Shown here: in pieces, positions 40,849 through 51,587 of the stretch
How positions within the stretch are numbered: the stretch's first letter is position 1
How the letters are laid out: every line of letters starts with the position of its first letter
Assembly (NCBI RefSeq): GCF_000372725.1
Contig: NW_005200690.1
Location: forward strand, 1-64,000
DNA length: 64,000 bases
Source of the DNA: Emiliania huxleyi CCMP1516
Lineage: Eukaryota > Haptophyta > Isochrysidales > Noelaerhabdaceae
Reading direction: 5' to 3'
Position numbers and translations under genes: made by a program
The notes under the pieces: model-generated
Database searches by the model: none
What the model was told of the DNA's origin: nothing
The model's input: only the letters and a program-made list of their open reading frames with translations

Positions 40849-41406
40849 ACGCGGTGAAAGACGATATCGCCATACAACCGATTTATACACGATCCTTACA
40901 CCCCATGCGCGCACATCCAGAGATCCACCCACAGGCACAGGACAGCCATAACAGGGTAGGCTCCGCCCCACTGCGTCTCGGACGGAGATCGGCGAATTTA
41001 TTTTCGAAAGCATGGCAGCTCGCTAGCTCCGAGTTTGCGCAAACTGCGAGGCCATGGAGCTCGACAGCCCGAGCTCCGGAGACCAAGCAGCCAACAGGGA
41101 GCCGACCTCCGATGGGGATGATCCGGATACTCAAGGCGACGGACCCGTACGGGCGATGGCTGAGCTGCGCTGTGAGCCCGATGGCTTCGTCTGGGCGTCA
41201 GGCGTGCGCTCCCGCCGTTCGCCTCTAGTACGTCTTAGTATCGACCCGTACCCAACCGCACTCGATTCGTATCGCAAGATCCTCCACCTTCAGGCCGAGC
41301 GCCGCCCGGCGCCGAGCAGCTTGCAGACAAGGCTGCTGGCCTCTCCCTGGACGCTTATGGGACTGCTCGCCTGGCGGCTCTGGCTCTGACCCGCCGAGAG
41401 CTCTTT
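40849..41406. other. intergenic or upstream exon region
   Basis: A frame reading GFVWASGVRSRRSPLVRLSI then DPYPTALDSYRKILHLQAE ends near 41300. Another frame, GAEQLADKAAGLSLDAYGTA then RLAALALTRRELF, runs directly into the ATG at 41407. They may be 5' parts of the next gene joined by an unplaced intron or a frameshift. Confidence 0.4.
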
Positions 41407-42432
41407 ATGCGGGCCGAGATCGTCATCTTCGGCAATCGCGGTCAGGGTGGCCCCTCTGGGCTTCCGCAGATAGCCGCAGAGGTCACCTACGAGATGATGC
41501 TGTGCGCTGAGGATGCCATCGAGGCGGTGTTTGCCGTCGAGCGGAACATCACCTTCCTGCAGTCGCAGAAGATATCGAGAAAAAAGGCGATGGCGATGCT
41601 CCTGTGCGACATGATTGGCGCGCCGCTGCTGCTGCGTGACGAGGCGGAGAGCGCCGGCGCGCGAGTCGTCACTAGGCTGCGAGCGCTGAGGGCGGCTGAT
41701 GCGGCCGGCCTACAGGCAGAGGCGCGGGCGGCTCGCAAGGCCGACGAGGATCGCCAGGTGGCGGCGGTCATGGAGCGCGTCATCGACCTGGTGGAGCGGC
41801 GCGGCGCCGTGTACCCAGGCTTCCTCCCGGCGGCGAGCACCCCAGCGCTAGTTCTGCCCGCTGCGCCGACCCGCTCCCCCCCTAGCGTGATCGGGAATCA
41901 CGAGGTGAAGGGGTTCGTGGATCGGGTCGTGGCGAGCGGCGGGAGCAGCAGCCGCCCGCCCCGCGACCCTCTCGCGACCGAGTTCCTCATAAGCCGCGTC
42001 CGCGAGCTCGAGAAGCAGGTGGAGGACCTCGAAAACAAGATGTGGGAGCTGAAAAACCGATCCGAGTCCGTCGAAACAACGGCCTTCACGCATACCAGGC
42101 TGTGGTTCGATCGGACCCGCTCGGCCGAGGCGGCTCATTCGCTCGCCGAAAGCAACTTCAGGCTCGCCGCGCTTTGCGCGGAGCGGCTGTACCAGGGCTG
42201 GTGGATGATGGTCGAGACGGCGTACGGCGCCGGGTGGCGCCCGCCCACCGAGCCGGACGAGGAGAAGGACGTGTGCGACCACCAGCGGTTCGCCTTCTTC
42301 GACCGCGGCCACGACTGCTGCAGCGGCGAGAGGCCCAAGTTCGACTGGGACCCAACCGAGCTACGCGATCGGATGGAAAAGGCGCTCGAAGAGCCGTGCA
42401 CATGCCTCAACCTTCGCGTTGTCGGCGAGTGA
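41407..42432 (+). CDS. hypothetical coiled-coil protein, at least 341 aa
   Basis: Open frame with ATG 41407, but the same frame is open and protein-like for about 55 codons 5' (see 40849-41406), so the start may lie upstream. The protein begins AEIVIFGNRGQGGPSG, has an Ala/Arg-rich helical stretch (residues about 70-130), a Pro/Ser linker, and a coiled coil around FLISRVRELEKQVEDLENKM. It ends in a Cys/Trp-containing part: LYQGWWMMVETAYGAGWR, VCDHQRFAFF and EPCTCLNLRVVGE. I do not recognise it. The consistent composition over 1 kb supports a real gene. Confidence 0.55.
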   Translation: MRAEIVIFGNRGQGGPSGLPQIAAEVTYEMMLCAEDAIEAVFAVERNITFLQSQKISRKKAMAMLLCDMIGAPLLLRDEAESAGARVVTRLRALRAADAAGLQAEARAARKADEDRQVAAVMERVIDLVERRGAVYPGFLPAASTPALVLPAAPTRSPPSVIGNHEVKGFVDRVVASGGSSSRPPRDPLATEFLISRVRELEKQVEDLENKMWELKNRSESVETTAFTHTRLWFDRTRSAEAAHSLAESNFRLAALCAERLYQGWWMMVETAYGAGWRPPTEPDEEKDVCDHQRFAFFDRGHDCCSGERPKFDWDPTELRDRMEKALEEPCTCLNLRVVGE

Positions 42433-42651
42433 GAGGCGTCTTCCGCCTCCGTGCCGGCCCGTCCCGCGGAGCGATTTTGGGCTCTGTCTGAGGGTACGAG
42501 ACCGGGGTGGTGTCTAAATATTAAATGTTTCGTAGTCACCCGAAGCCCCTACACCCCCATGGCCCTGGTGGCGCCGCTGGGAGCGCTAATATGGGCGCCA
42601 CGGGGGTCCTGCCGTCGCCCAGTCCGAATCACAGTGGGGCGGAGCCTACCC

Positions 42652-43062
42652 TGAAATAAAATAAAAACGGACACCTCTCTACTGTGAGATGGGTAAAAAG
42701 GAACAGGCCCCCGCCCTTGCGATCTTTGTGCAGGGTTCTTTGTGGGTGTGGTCGGCGACTAGCCGGGGTCGTCCTCCCGGTGGGGGACTAGCACTAGCCG
42801 TCTTCCACATGGTCCCTCGGGTCCCTGCTGCTCCTAATCTCTTCGTACATCCCCCCTCCTGCTGTGTGCTGATCTCCGCAAAGTCCTGCTCCCTCCCTCG
42901 TCTCGCCCTGCGCGTCTGCTCCGCCTCACCGTCTTCTGCCCTGCGTCGTCTGGCGACGGGTCCTCCATAGTCGGTCGAGGTCGCCGCCCTCCTCGTGCCT
43001 CTTCCCAACGTTCCCTCGGCGGCCGATGCCGTCTGAGCTCCGGCTCCCCAGTCAGGACAGCC
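42652..43062 (-). mobile_element. retroposon fragment, copy D
   Basis: About 410 bp, minus strand, with a TTTTATTTTATTT-type tail at 42652. It encodes GTRRAATSTDYGGPVARRRR and REQDFAEIS in one frame, matching copy E, and is nearly identical over 300 bp to copy B. Confidence 0.8.
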
Positions 43063-43225
43063 ATATTTTACGAAACAGCCTTAATTTACGGCGCCTCTAC
43101 GCACTCTACGTATAGATAGGGCAAGGGGTAAGGGGCCCGACTTACGATCGGACGGCTCTCTAAAATCGATAAACGAATGATAAATGTCTCCGCGTGTGTG
43201 GTGCGGGAGACAGCGGGACACCGCT

Positions 43226-44284
43226 TCACACGAGAACCTGCCCGGCGAGCGTGTCGAGGCAATCGCACCCGCCGCACACGAACTCGCCCATGTGGCGCAG
43301 CATCACACGCTCGGTCGCCGCCTTGACATCCGCCCAGCAGACGGCGGGGCTGGTGCGGGGGCCGCTAGCGTGGAGCAGCGAGAGGGAGTCCCGCCCGCCT
43401 CCGCCGTCGTCGCCGCTGCCCTCGCGCGTCGGCGCGATCCAGCTGCGGCCCGAGCCGCTGACAGAGGCGTTCACCTGAGACGCAATCGGGTCCCGCTCGG
43501 TGCGACACGCCTGAGCAGGCTCTGTCTCTGTCTCTGTCTCTGTCTCTGTCTCTGTCGTCTTCTCTGTCTCTCTCTCTCTCGACAAGACTTGGCGCTGGGC
43601 TCGACTACAGCACCCACCTAGGCTGGCTCTCAGGGGTCTCGGCTGGGTCTCGGCAGGGTCTCGGCAGGGTCTCGGCGGGGTCTCGGCGGGGTCTTGGCTG
43701 GGTCTCGGCTGGGCGGTCGCCTCGGAGAGCAGCTCCGCGTTGAGCGTCTCCGCCTCGGCAGAGTACCACGCGACCAGCCGGAAGCAGACGAGCCGGCCCC
43801 GCACCCACAGCACCTCGAAGCGAGGGTCGGCACGCACCTGCGCACAGCGGAGAGCGGCTTTGAAGAGCCCCTCCCCCCGCAGCGCACAGCACGACGCGGC
43901 AAGCTCCCACCCGCCGCGCGAACGTCGCCGCGGCCTCCTCCGCCGGCGACGCCGCCTCCGGCTCGCTCGGCGGCGGCACCACCTCCCCCTCCGGCGGCAC
44001 CACCTCCCCCTCCGTCGCCGGCTCGGACCGCTCGCTGTCGCACGCAAAGCACGCCTGCGCGCCGTGTCTCGGACGCGTCTCGGACGCGCCTCGCATGCAC
44101 CTCGTGGACGCGGCTTCGCCGTCGCGCGCAGAGCTCGCCTCCGCGTCGGCGTCGTCACTCATGCCTTCGCGGTACTTTCGCACGCCGTCCTCGCAGCCGC
44201 CCTCCGCCCCGGCGGCGGAGAGCTGCGCCTCGTGCTGCGCCTCGTGCTGCACCTCGCACCTCCGCAGCTCCTCGAGGAGGCGCA
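43226..44284 (-). CDS. C-terminal exons of the CobW-like gene or a separate small gene
   Basis: Three minus-strand exons are readable. One is about 44284-43925, starting after a CAG acceptor with VRLLEELRRCEVQHEAQ and ending EEAAATFARR. The next starts near 43845: VRADPRFEVLWVRGRLVCFR then LVAWYSAEAETLNAELLSE. The last starts near 43475 with VNASVSGSGRSWIAPTREG and contains VKAATERVMLRHMGEFVCGG and CDCLDTLAGQVLV, stop at 43226-43228. The introns between them carry tandem repeats (TCTCTG at 43517-43580, TCTCGGCGGGG at 43624-43715). No known domain is recognised. They follow the CobW exons in the same orientation with only one intron-sized gap (44285-44400), so a fusion with that gene is the simpler model, but it is unproven. 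Confidence 0.45.
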
Positions 44285-45008
44285 CCTGCTCACACCGAGG
44301 AGATATGGGGAGATATGGGGAGATATGGGGAGATAGGAGGAGGCCCGCCTACACCGAAGCACCACACTGCTCCGCCGTGAGCGGCGCCTGCCGCAGACCT
44401 CCAACTCTCGACAGGAGCCTCGTCTAGCCTCCGCCCGCCAATCAGCACCAGCTCGCTGCTCCGCGCCTCGCTGCTCCGCTCCGCCTCGCCGCCGCCGCCG
44501 CTGCCGCTGCCGGGCCGGTGGCGCGTCGCGGTGACCTCGAGGCGCGGACCGCACATCTGCAGCGTGAGCCTGCCGCAATCGTGTCACGCTGAACAGGTGG
44601 CGCCACGCCTCTCCTTTGCCGCCAGATCTCGGCCAGATCCCCTTCTCCGCTATCTGGCGCGCCAGTAGCTGCCGCACTCTGCAAAGCGGAGGAAGCCCTT
44701 CGCCCGCAGCACAGGCGCCCACGCGGCGCTCGTGCGCAGCGCCTCGAACGCCTATGCTCAAGCGCCGAGCCGTGAAGAGACGCCGCCCGCCCGCTGCCCG
44801 ACGTCCAGTCCAGGTCTTGGCCGGCAGCGAGAGCGGGGCGGACGAGGAGAAAGCGAGGCTGCGGAGGGCGTCGCGCTGGAGGTGCAGCAGCGCAGCGCCG
44901 CCAGGCCTTGCGCCGCGCCACGCGCCTACCCCCTCGGGACCGCCTCGCGTCACCTCGACACGAAACCTCACTGGCCCCTCGTCCACACACTCTCGCGCAC
45001 TCGCGGCC

Positions 45009-45049
<41 letters not shown>

Positions 45050-46281
45050 CAGGTCGGCGTCGAGGCTGCCCTCGAGCAGACTTCCGCCCGCAAGAGCGAC
45101 GAGCAGCTCCGGCGGCACCTAGCGCAGGCGCCAGCCGAGGTGCGGGCGAGGTGCGGGCAAGGTGCGGGCGAGGTGCGGACGAGGGGTACTGGCCAGGGGA
45201 GTGGGCGAGGGGAGTGGGCGAGGGGAGCGGGCGAGGGGAGCGGGCGAGGGGAGTGTGTCGGGTGTGCGGCGCTCCTTCCCGTGGGTCGCTCGGAAGATGC
45301 GAGGCCCCGCCCCCGCGTAGAGCGCCGCGAGGCCGGCCTCCGCGCCGCGGATCTGCGCCTCGCTCACCAGGTCCGCCTTGTTGAGCACCACGACGTCCGC
45401 CAGCCGCAGCTGCGCAGCCACCGCCGCCGGAAGCAGCAGAGGGCCGCCGCTGCCGCCGCCCGCGTCGGCGCCGCTGCTGCGGCCGCTGGTGCGTTGGCCC
45501 GTGGCGACGGGGCCCCACGTGGTCGCTGTCCACAGCGTCCGCCGTCCGCCTACATCTCTGCGAATCGCGGCTGACCCGCGGACCTTTCGGTCCGGCCGGC
45601 TCCCGCCGGCTGCTCCCGCCGCCTCGGCCGGGCGAGGCGGTCGTATCGGGCGTCGATCGCCCCTCGCCCCACGCGGACTCTTCGAGGGGCACCTCCACCG
45701 ACGCTGCGCCGGGCGCGCAACCGACGCCGCCTCCGCCCGAAGAGGAGGAGAAGGCAGAGGCGGAGGCGGAGGCCGAGGCGGCGACTCGCCCCGCGTCGGC
45801 GACCGTGACGACCGCGTCGAGGCGGACGGAGGCTGCTAGCTCTGGCTGGCGCAGCGTCTCGAGGATAGGCTCGGGGTCGGCCACGCCCGACGTCTCGAGC
45901 ACAAGCGCGTCGAGCGACCGCCCGCGGTCGGCAAGGAGTTGGGAGAGCGCGTCGAGGAGCGAGCCGTTGATCGTGCAGCAGACGCAGCCGTTTGCGAGCT
46001 GGACGGTGCCGCTCGCGACGCTGGAGGAGGTGTCAACGAGCGACGAGTCGATATCGATCGACCCAAACTCGTTGACCAGCACACCCACGCGCAGGCTGCC
46101 CGCCGCAGCGCTCTTGAGCAGCTCGTTGAGCAGTGTGGTCTTGCCGCTCCCTGCGGCGGCGGTCGAGGCGCGGTGAGGAGGCGCGGCGGCGCGGCCGGGG
46201 TGGGATGGTGGAAGTGAGCCGCGCGCCGAGGAATCCGGTGAGCAGCGTGAGCGGGATGGGCGGCGGCTCGTTGTCGGACAT
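44285..46281 (-). CDS. CobW/COG0523 GTPase, ZNG1-like metal chaperone
   Basis: A G3E-family GTPase, likely delivering zinc or cobalt to a client enzyme. Exon 1 46281-46227 (MSDNEPPPIPLTLLTGFL) is joined across a 76-nt GC-AG intron to exon 2, which starts at 46150, rebuilding Walker A as GFLGSGKTT. Exon 2 carries LVNEFGSIDID, NGCVCCTINGSLLDAL with the CxCC metal-binding motif, and LETSGVADPEPILETL. A second exon block near 45470-45280 has RLADVVVLNKADLVSEAQI (NKAD guanine specificity) and ends IFRATHG. The C-terminal CobW_C domain is split over further exons: PVLRAKGFLRFAE (about 44690), a part beginning LQMCGPRLEVTATRH (about 44560) and SSELVLIGGRRLDEAPVE. Introns in the 45.1-45.6 kb part were not fixed. 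All GTPase motifs are intact. Confidence 0.82.
44298..44336. repeat. GGAGATATGG tandem repeat in a CobW intron
   Basis: Four copies of the 10-bp unit directly beside a predicted acceptor. Confidence 0.9.
44998..45250. repeat. (GCC)n and GGGCGAGGGGAGT repeats in the CobW gene
   Basis: A GCC array at about 45005-45050 encodes poly-Gly or poly-Ala depending on frame. At 45190-45250 there are four to five copies of a 15-bp GGCGAGGGGAGTG unit, probably intronic. Confidence 0.85.
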
Positions 46282-46374
46282 GGGCGAAGAATTCTTAACC
46301 GTGGTACTCGAGTAGGTGGACCAGACCGTTTTGAGTAACCGGACAAGCCGCCGGTGGCATATCTTTCCACCCAA

Positions 46375-47016
46375 GAAGCCCGTTTGGAGGGATGGGCGGC
46401 AGAGTGTGCGGGCGGTGAAGTGCTAGTCCTCTCATCAATTTAGAACGAAACGCCCCTCCCTCCCTTCTTCCCTCTATCCCTTTTGCTCTCTAACCTAGAC
46501 ACAGACAGACTGTTCACCAACCAATCCTCTACCCCTCCCTCTCTCCCCATCCCAGACTCCCTCCACGCGTCCGATCTGGCCAGCCTGGCAAACAGGCTCC
46601 TGCGGCAAACATACTCGCGCGGGAGCATTTCACTCTAGCTGAGGGGCTCGCTAAACGCTCGCCGAGCTCCATGCTGTGCAACACCACCTCCTCACTAATC
46701 GTCAGGGGCGCGGAGAGCGCAGTGCACTGCGGTGAGGCTGCGCAGCGGGGGCTCGCCCCCTGCACCGCGCTCAGCGGCGCAGGGGAGGGCGGTCGGTGGC
46801 GGCGGCGGCGAGGCGCGAGGCGGTGGCGGCGGTGGTGCGGGCGGCGGGATGACAGGGGAGGCGGCGGGATTGACAGGGGAGGCGGCGGCCACGAGCGGAG
46901 CGGCGCGAGAAGGGGGGGGGGCGGCGGCGAGGCGCCGGTGAGCGAGGCGCCCGCGCCATATCAGAGGGACGCGCCGCTGCGAGATGGAGGGCGGCGGTGA
47001 CGGAGGCGAGGCGCGA

Positions 47017-47067
<51 letters not shown>

Positions 47068-48210
47068 AACGGCGGCACCGAGTCTTGGTGAGCGGCGGCG
47101 GGAGGAGGAGCAGCGGCGGCGCTCGCTCGCTGTTGACGGGATTGCTTTTGAGCCTGGGAGCCCATGCCACTGCGACCGGCGTGCCCGGGAACGGAGATCG
47201 CGCGCGCGCCGCCACTCACGACGCGCGCGCGATCTTCGCGGAGTCGGGTCCCCAGAGGGAAGCGGTCTTCTCGGCCGACGTCCAGCGGCGCGCAAGGAAG
47301 CAGGCGCAGCGGAGGCGGCCTAGCACCGGCTCGGCGCCGGGCGGTTGCGCTGCCCGCGAGCCGCGTCCTGAGCCTCGGCAGCGCGCTGCGCGGCGCGGCG
47401 CTCGCGCTGCTTCTGTGCCGAGAGCGGCATGATTCGCCAGCTGAAGCTCCAGACTCCTCGGGTACAGTGGGTTGCGGGCATTAAGAAAACGTGCCATCAA
47501 GAAACCCTACCAAGCGATTTCCGCAAAAATCTAAGAAACCACGGCGCGCCGCAGGCGCGGCCCCGAGAAAAGGCCAGACACGAGTGTCAACGGGAGGCCC
47601 AGCTCAAAATTTCTCTTCGCCTGCGGCGCGCGCACTTGTCACTTTCCAAGTCTGCGGTGTTCTGAGTGGATGGAGTGAATGGAGGCGTGTGTGCGTCTTC
47701 CCGTCATCCAGACAGAGAGCCGACTCGGCGGCAGACTCTGGCATCGCCCTCGCGGACCGCAGCTTACCTCTTACCTAAAAATCCTTCGGGCCGGCGCTCT
47801 GGCTTGAGTGCTCTGGCCGGAGCTAAGAAACCACGGCGTGGGGTGGATGAGGGCTGTGGAAAGGCTTGGGCGCCGTGACGACCGACGAGAGTCGAGAGAG
47901 AGACTACATCGCCGAACGCCGCAATGCGCCGTAGCCGACCAATACCGTGCGTGTGCACCAGCCGCACGCGGGTCCTTTATGCAGGGAAGAAGCTGCTCTC
48001 CCTGTGCCGATGCCAGATCTCGTACGGCAGCCGGCGAGGTGACTCTCCTCTCGAGGATCACCTCCGCCGGATGCTGTCTCCCTTTGCAGGGTTTTGCCAG
48101 GATTAGAAGTCCTGGTGGTGTTTCTTTTTTGCCGCCGTTCTCATCCGGTCACACATACTCGTATGCGGGCCGTCGGCTGGAGAACCAGACCAAGCACTGC
48201 AGGAGCCGCT
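46375..48210. other. GGC-rich region with uncertain coding
   Basis: Contains GGC triplet arrays (46795-46960 and 47015-47070) and a minus-strand frame reading MPLSAQKQRERRAAQRAAEA near 47430-47320, with MGSQAQKQSRQQRASAAAAP at about 47165. They look like short lysine/arginine/glutamine-rich starts but lead only into low complexity. An AAGAAACCACGGCG motif occurs at 47531 and 47826. No gene call is made. Confidence 0.35.
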
Positions 48211-49853
48211 ATGGGGGAGGGGAGGCGACGCATGTTGCGGTGGCTGCCACCAAACGCCAGCGGCCTCGGCGGCCGACGGCTGCTGCCTTCGAGCGGCGGC
48301 CGCGTCCGACGCCTGTGCAGCAGCTCCGCAGGCAGCAGCAGCGCCGAACTGCCCAGCTGCGCTCCTCCGACGCCCTCGCGGCTGCAGCTCTTTCGGCACG
48401 CGCGACACGCAGCGATCCCAATGGCCTGCGCGTTAGAATGCACGATCGAGCTAGCATACTACAAGAAGCGCGCAAGGCCCAGTCAGACGAAGCGCCAAGC
48501 AGACGCAAAATTGTGCCTCAGAGATGACGTTCTCTCTCTGGCACAGGTGGGGTTCGGCTTCATGGACAACATCATCATGATCCAGGCTGGAGATTGCCTC
48601 TCACGGCCGCTTCTGATTCGACAGCCAATCAATCACTGCTTCTCATGTCCAGGCGGGCGACCTGATCGACACGACTCTCGGCGTCACGCTCGGCTTCTCC
48701 ACACTGACCGCCGCCGCCCTCGGGAACGTGCGCTTGAAGCGGGCACGGCACACGTCCATTCCATTTACCGCGACACGTCCTGGCGTCTCCCGCAGGTGTG
48801 CTCCGACACGAGCGGCACTCTCTTTGGGGGAGTCGTCGAGACGCTGGCTGCTCGGCTGCAGCTGACGCCGGCGAACCTGTCGCCGGAGCAGCTGAAGATG
48901 AGGATATCGCGGCAGTGGGCGCTGGGCGGCGCGACGGTCGGCGTCATCTGCGGCTGCCTTCTCGGCATGTCAACGCTCTGCTTCATGGATCTGGAGAAGT
49001 CGGACCGCCTCAAGAGGGCGGCGGAGCTCGACACGATCTTCACGCACGTGGTGGAGCACGGGTACAAGCTGCTCGGCGCAGAGAGGTGCACGCTCTTTCT
49101 ACACGACGCGGGCAAGGCCGAGCTGTGGACGAAGATGAGCACCGGCAGCAAGCGCGGGCAGGACGGGCGACAGCGACTCGCAGCGTGTTGACGTCTTCCT
49201 TGCCTTAGCTTGCCCCACCCGGCCGCAGGACCGGCTGCTCATCACGCTGCCCTTGGAGAAGGACTCCATCGCCACGGCCGCCTGCAAATCCCGCGAAATC
49301 GTCAACGTGGCACAGGCGCTGTGACCATGCCAAACCGCTGACATTTGCCCCCCCCCCCCCCCCCCTCTCCCCCTTCACGCCCACACTTGCCTTGTCTAAG
49401 TCGCTGTCGTGGCGTAGGCTGCGGACGACCCTCGCTTCGACGGCTCGTGGGACGCCAAGAGCGGCTTCGTGACAAAGCAGGCGCTCGCGATGCCCGCGCC
49501 TCGGAGCCGATCGGTAGCTGAGAGGTAGCCGCGACACGGGCGAGATGTGAGCGTGGCGAGGCGAGGTAGGTGCTCGCGATGCCGATCCTCACTGAGGAGG
49601 GCGAGCTGATTGGCTGCGTCGAGGCGGTCAACAAGGTCGCCGAGAGACAGCCCGAGACAGAGATGCAGCTCGAGAAAGAGACGTAGCCTGCCCCAGCCCC
49701 CCCCTGATGCGTTCGCCACACCTTAACGCTCTGTTGGCTGCGACACGACAGGTCGCCGGCGGCGCCTTCACCGACGACGACGAGCGGCTGATGCGGATGC
49801 TATGCGATCATATCGCCGTCTTTGTCGACCACGTGCACGGTCTTTCCGAGTGA
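48211..49853 (+). CDS. TMEM65-type membrane domain fused to a GAF domain
   Basis: TMEM65 proteins sit in the mitochondrial inner membrane. ATG 48211 opens an Arg/Ser-rich leader (MLRWLPPNASGLGGRRLLPS) like a mitochondrial presequence. The membrane part is spread over exons 48547-48585 (VGFGFMDNIIMIQ), 48653-48727 (AGDLIDTTLGVTLGFSTLTA) and 48796 onward (VCSDTSGTLFGGVVETLAAR, GVICGCLLGMSTLCFM). The same exon runs straight into a GAF domain: LDTIFTHVVEHGYKLLGAER, CTLFLHD, then 49229-49315 (LLITLPLEKDSIATAA, SREIVNVAQ), 49418-49480 (AADDPRFDGSWDAKSGFVTK), 49570-49635 (VLAMPILTEEGELIGCVEAV) and 49752-49853 (FTDDDERLMRMLCDHIAVFV). Introns 48586-48652, 49316-49417 and 49481-49569 are GC-AG. The joint between leader and first membrane exon and the donor near 49150-49190 are unresolved. 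Confidence 0.8.
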
Positions 49854-50150
49854 CGTGCGTACTGTGGGCTACGCAGCGTTTTGCGTGCAGGGGTGGTAGG
49901 TGCTAGATATGACACGCACGCAATGAAGCGGGCCATTCCAATCCCGGTCCAGTGATATGTCTTGCTCTTGGGTCTTCGCTTCGCGAGGGCCCGTATACAG
50001 TAGAGCTCATTGATGAAGGCTAGCGTTTTGGCACGTGGATCCCGGCTCTCACGACACAATTTAATTACGGTATGCGCTTGATCCAACCGGACATTGTTGC
50101 CCAGTCCGGCGCGAGCGGCGTGTGAGTCGGGGTTTCTTTGAAACGCATAG
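49854..50150. other. intergenic stretch
   Basis: Nothing recognised between the TMEM65-GAF stop and the foldback element. Confidence 0.5.
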
Positions 50151-51031
50151 CGGGTGGGTAGGCCCTAAAACGGCGGGAGGGGTAGGGCTATATCGACAGA
50201 GCTAGAGGGCTCAACCACCCCTCCACCCCTCCACATTCCACCCCTCCACCCTCCCGGAGCGGGGCCGGAGCGAGAGAGGTCCGTCTTCGAGCCCTCCCAC
50301 TTCCACCGATCCACCCCTCCGACCGGAGAGCGAGAGGGCTGCTCGCCAGCCCATAGGGCTGGAGGGGTCCCCGCCGGATCGGCGTCGGGAGGGCTTCACA
50401 GGGCTAACCCCCTCCTCGGACGCCGGGTGGGCTCGGAGGGACGGTCGGACAAGGGAGGATCTTCGTGGCGGGAGGGCTCGAGAGGGGTCGGAAGGGCCCT
50501 CCGGGAGGGGTCGCAAAAAGATAAAGAAAACGAAGTCGCGGCTTATGTGACTGCCCCCCAAGAGGGCTCGGAGGGCTCGGAGGGCTCAGAGGGCTCGGAG
50601 GGCTCGGAGGGTTGGAGGGCTGCAGGGCTCCCTTAGGGCTCGGAGGGCTCGATCCTCTGAGCCCTCCGAGCCCCCCGAGCCCGGCTCAGCGGCTCGCCCC
50701 TCCGAGCCCTCCGGGCACTCCATCCCTTGTGAGCCCTCCCGAGCCCTCCCGAGCCCACCAGCGCCACCCTCGTGCCTCTCTGCCCTCCGAGCCCTCCGAC
50801 CCCTCCGAGCTCTCCACCTCTCCCAAGCCCTCACGAGCCCTACTACGCCTCGCTTTTGGCCAGCTCTCCCAGCCCCCACCCCTCCGAGTGCCCTCCTGGG
50901 CCCTGCCGCCTGACACCTCTATCGGTGGAGGGCTTTAGGTCACGGTACACACTCCCGCCCTCCCGACCCCTCCACACCCCTACAGCAGCGGCACCCCTAC
51001 CCCTCCCGCCGTTTTAGGGCCTACCCACCCG
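50151..51031. mobile_element. foldback/MITE-like element with 37-bp perfect TIRs, 881 bp
   Basis: The 37-bp end starting CGGGTGGGTAGGCCCTAAAA at 50151-50187 is repeated as a perfect inverse complement at 50995-51031. The interior is almost entirely GAGGGCTCG/CCGAGCCCTCC repeats in changing orientation. No transposase. I see no clear target-site duplication. Confidence 0.85.
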
Positions 51032-51270
51032 CACTCTTGAAACGTTGTAAAATTCTTTGAAACGAGCCGAAAGGTGATGGGTTCAGGGTTGGGGGCCAGA
51101 GACTGAAGCGTGAAGGTCTGAAGCTCACCCAGTGAGGAAGATGGAAGTGAGGAACTGCTCGGCCCGGCCCTGATCATGCTGAGCAAGTTCCTCTTGTAGC
51201 TCGATCGGTCACACCGCCATTGCCGCCGACGTCTCCCAGAGTGAGACGATGGAGAGGGGGGACGACACTG
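51032..51270. other. intergenic stretch
   Basis: Nothing recognised. Confidence 0.5.
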
Positions 51271-51454
51271 CTTCAGCAGCGCGTGCACCTCGATCCGGTA
51301 CCGTGTTTGTTATGACCCCCCCCTTGAACACACCAGCGAGGGAGGGCGAGACGATCGAGGGGCTTCAGCAGCGCGTGCACCTCGATCCGGTACCGTGTTT
51401 GTTATGACCCCCCCCTTGAACACACCAGCGAGGGAGGGCGAGACGATCGAGGGG
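51271..51454. repeat. 92-bp tandem duplication
   Basis: CTTCAGCAGCGCGTGCACCT at 51271 recurs at 51363, and the following about 90 bp, with a C8 run and GAGCGGGAGGG-like sequence, are identical between copies. Confidence 0.92.
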
Positions 51455-51587
51455 TCCCGTACCATGCGGTATCGACCCTATTCCTTTGCAGCCCACTTCT
51501 TCTCTTCCACCTGGTGGTGCGATGGGGGCTCCCTCCCGCGGGGTCAGCGCGCTGTCAGCCCTCTGTAGCATCAGGTGCAAAGGAAAG

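Noticed and set aside
44159-45118. A 319-codon minus-strand ORF as one independent protein
   Set aside because: It runs through predicted introns of the CobW-like gene. The CobW_C motifs lie in different frames that need splicing.
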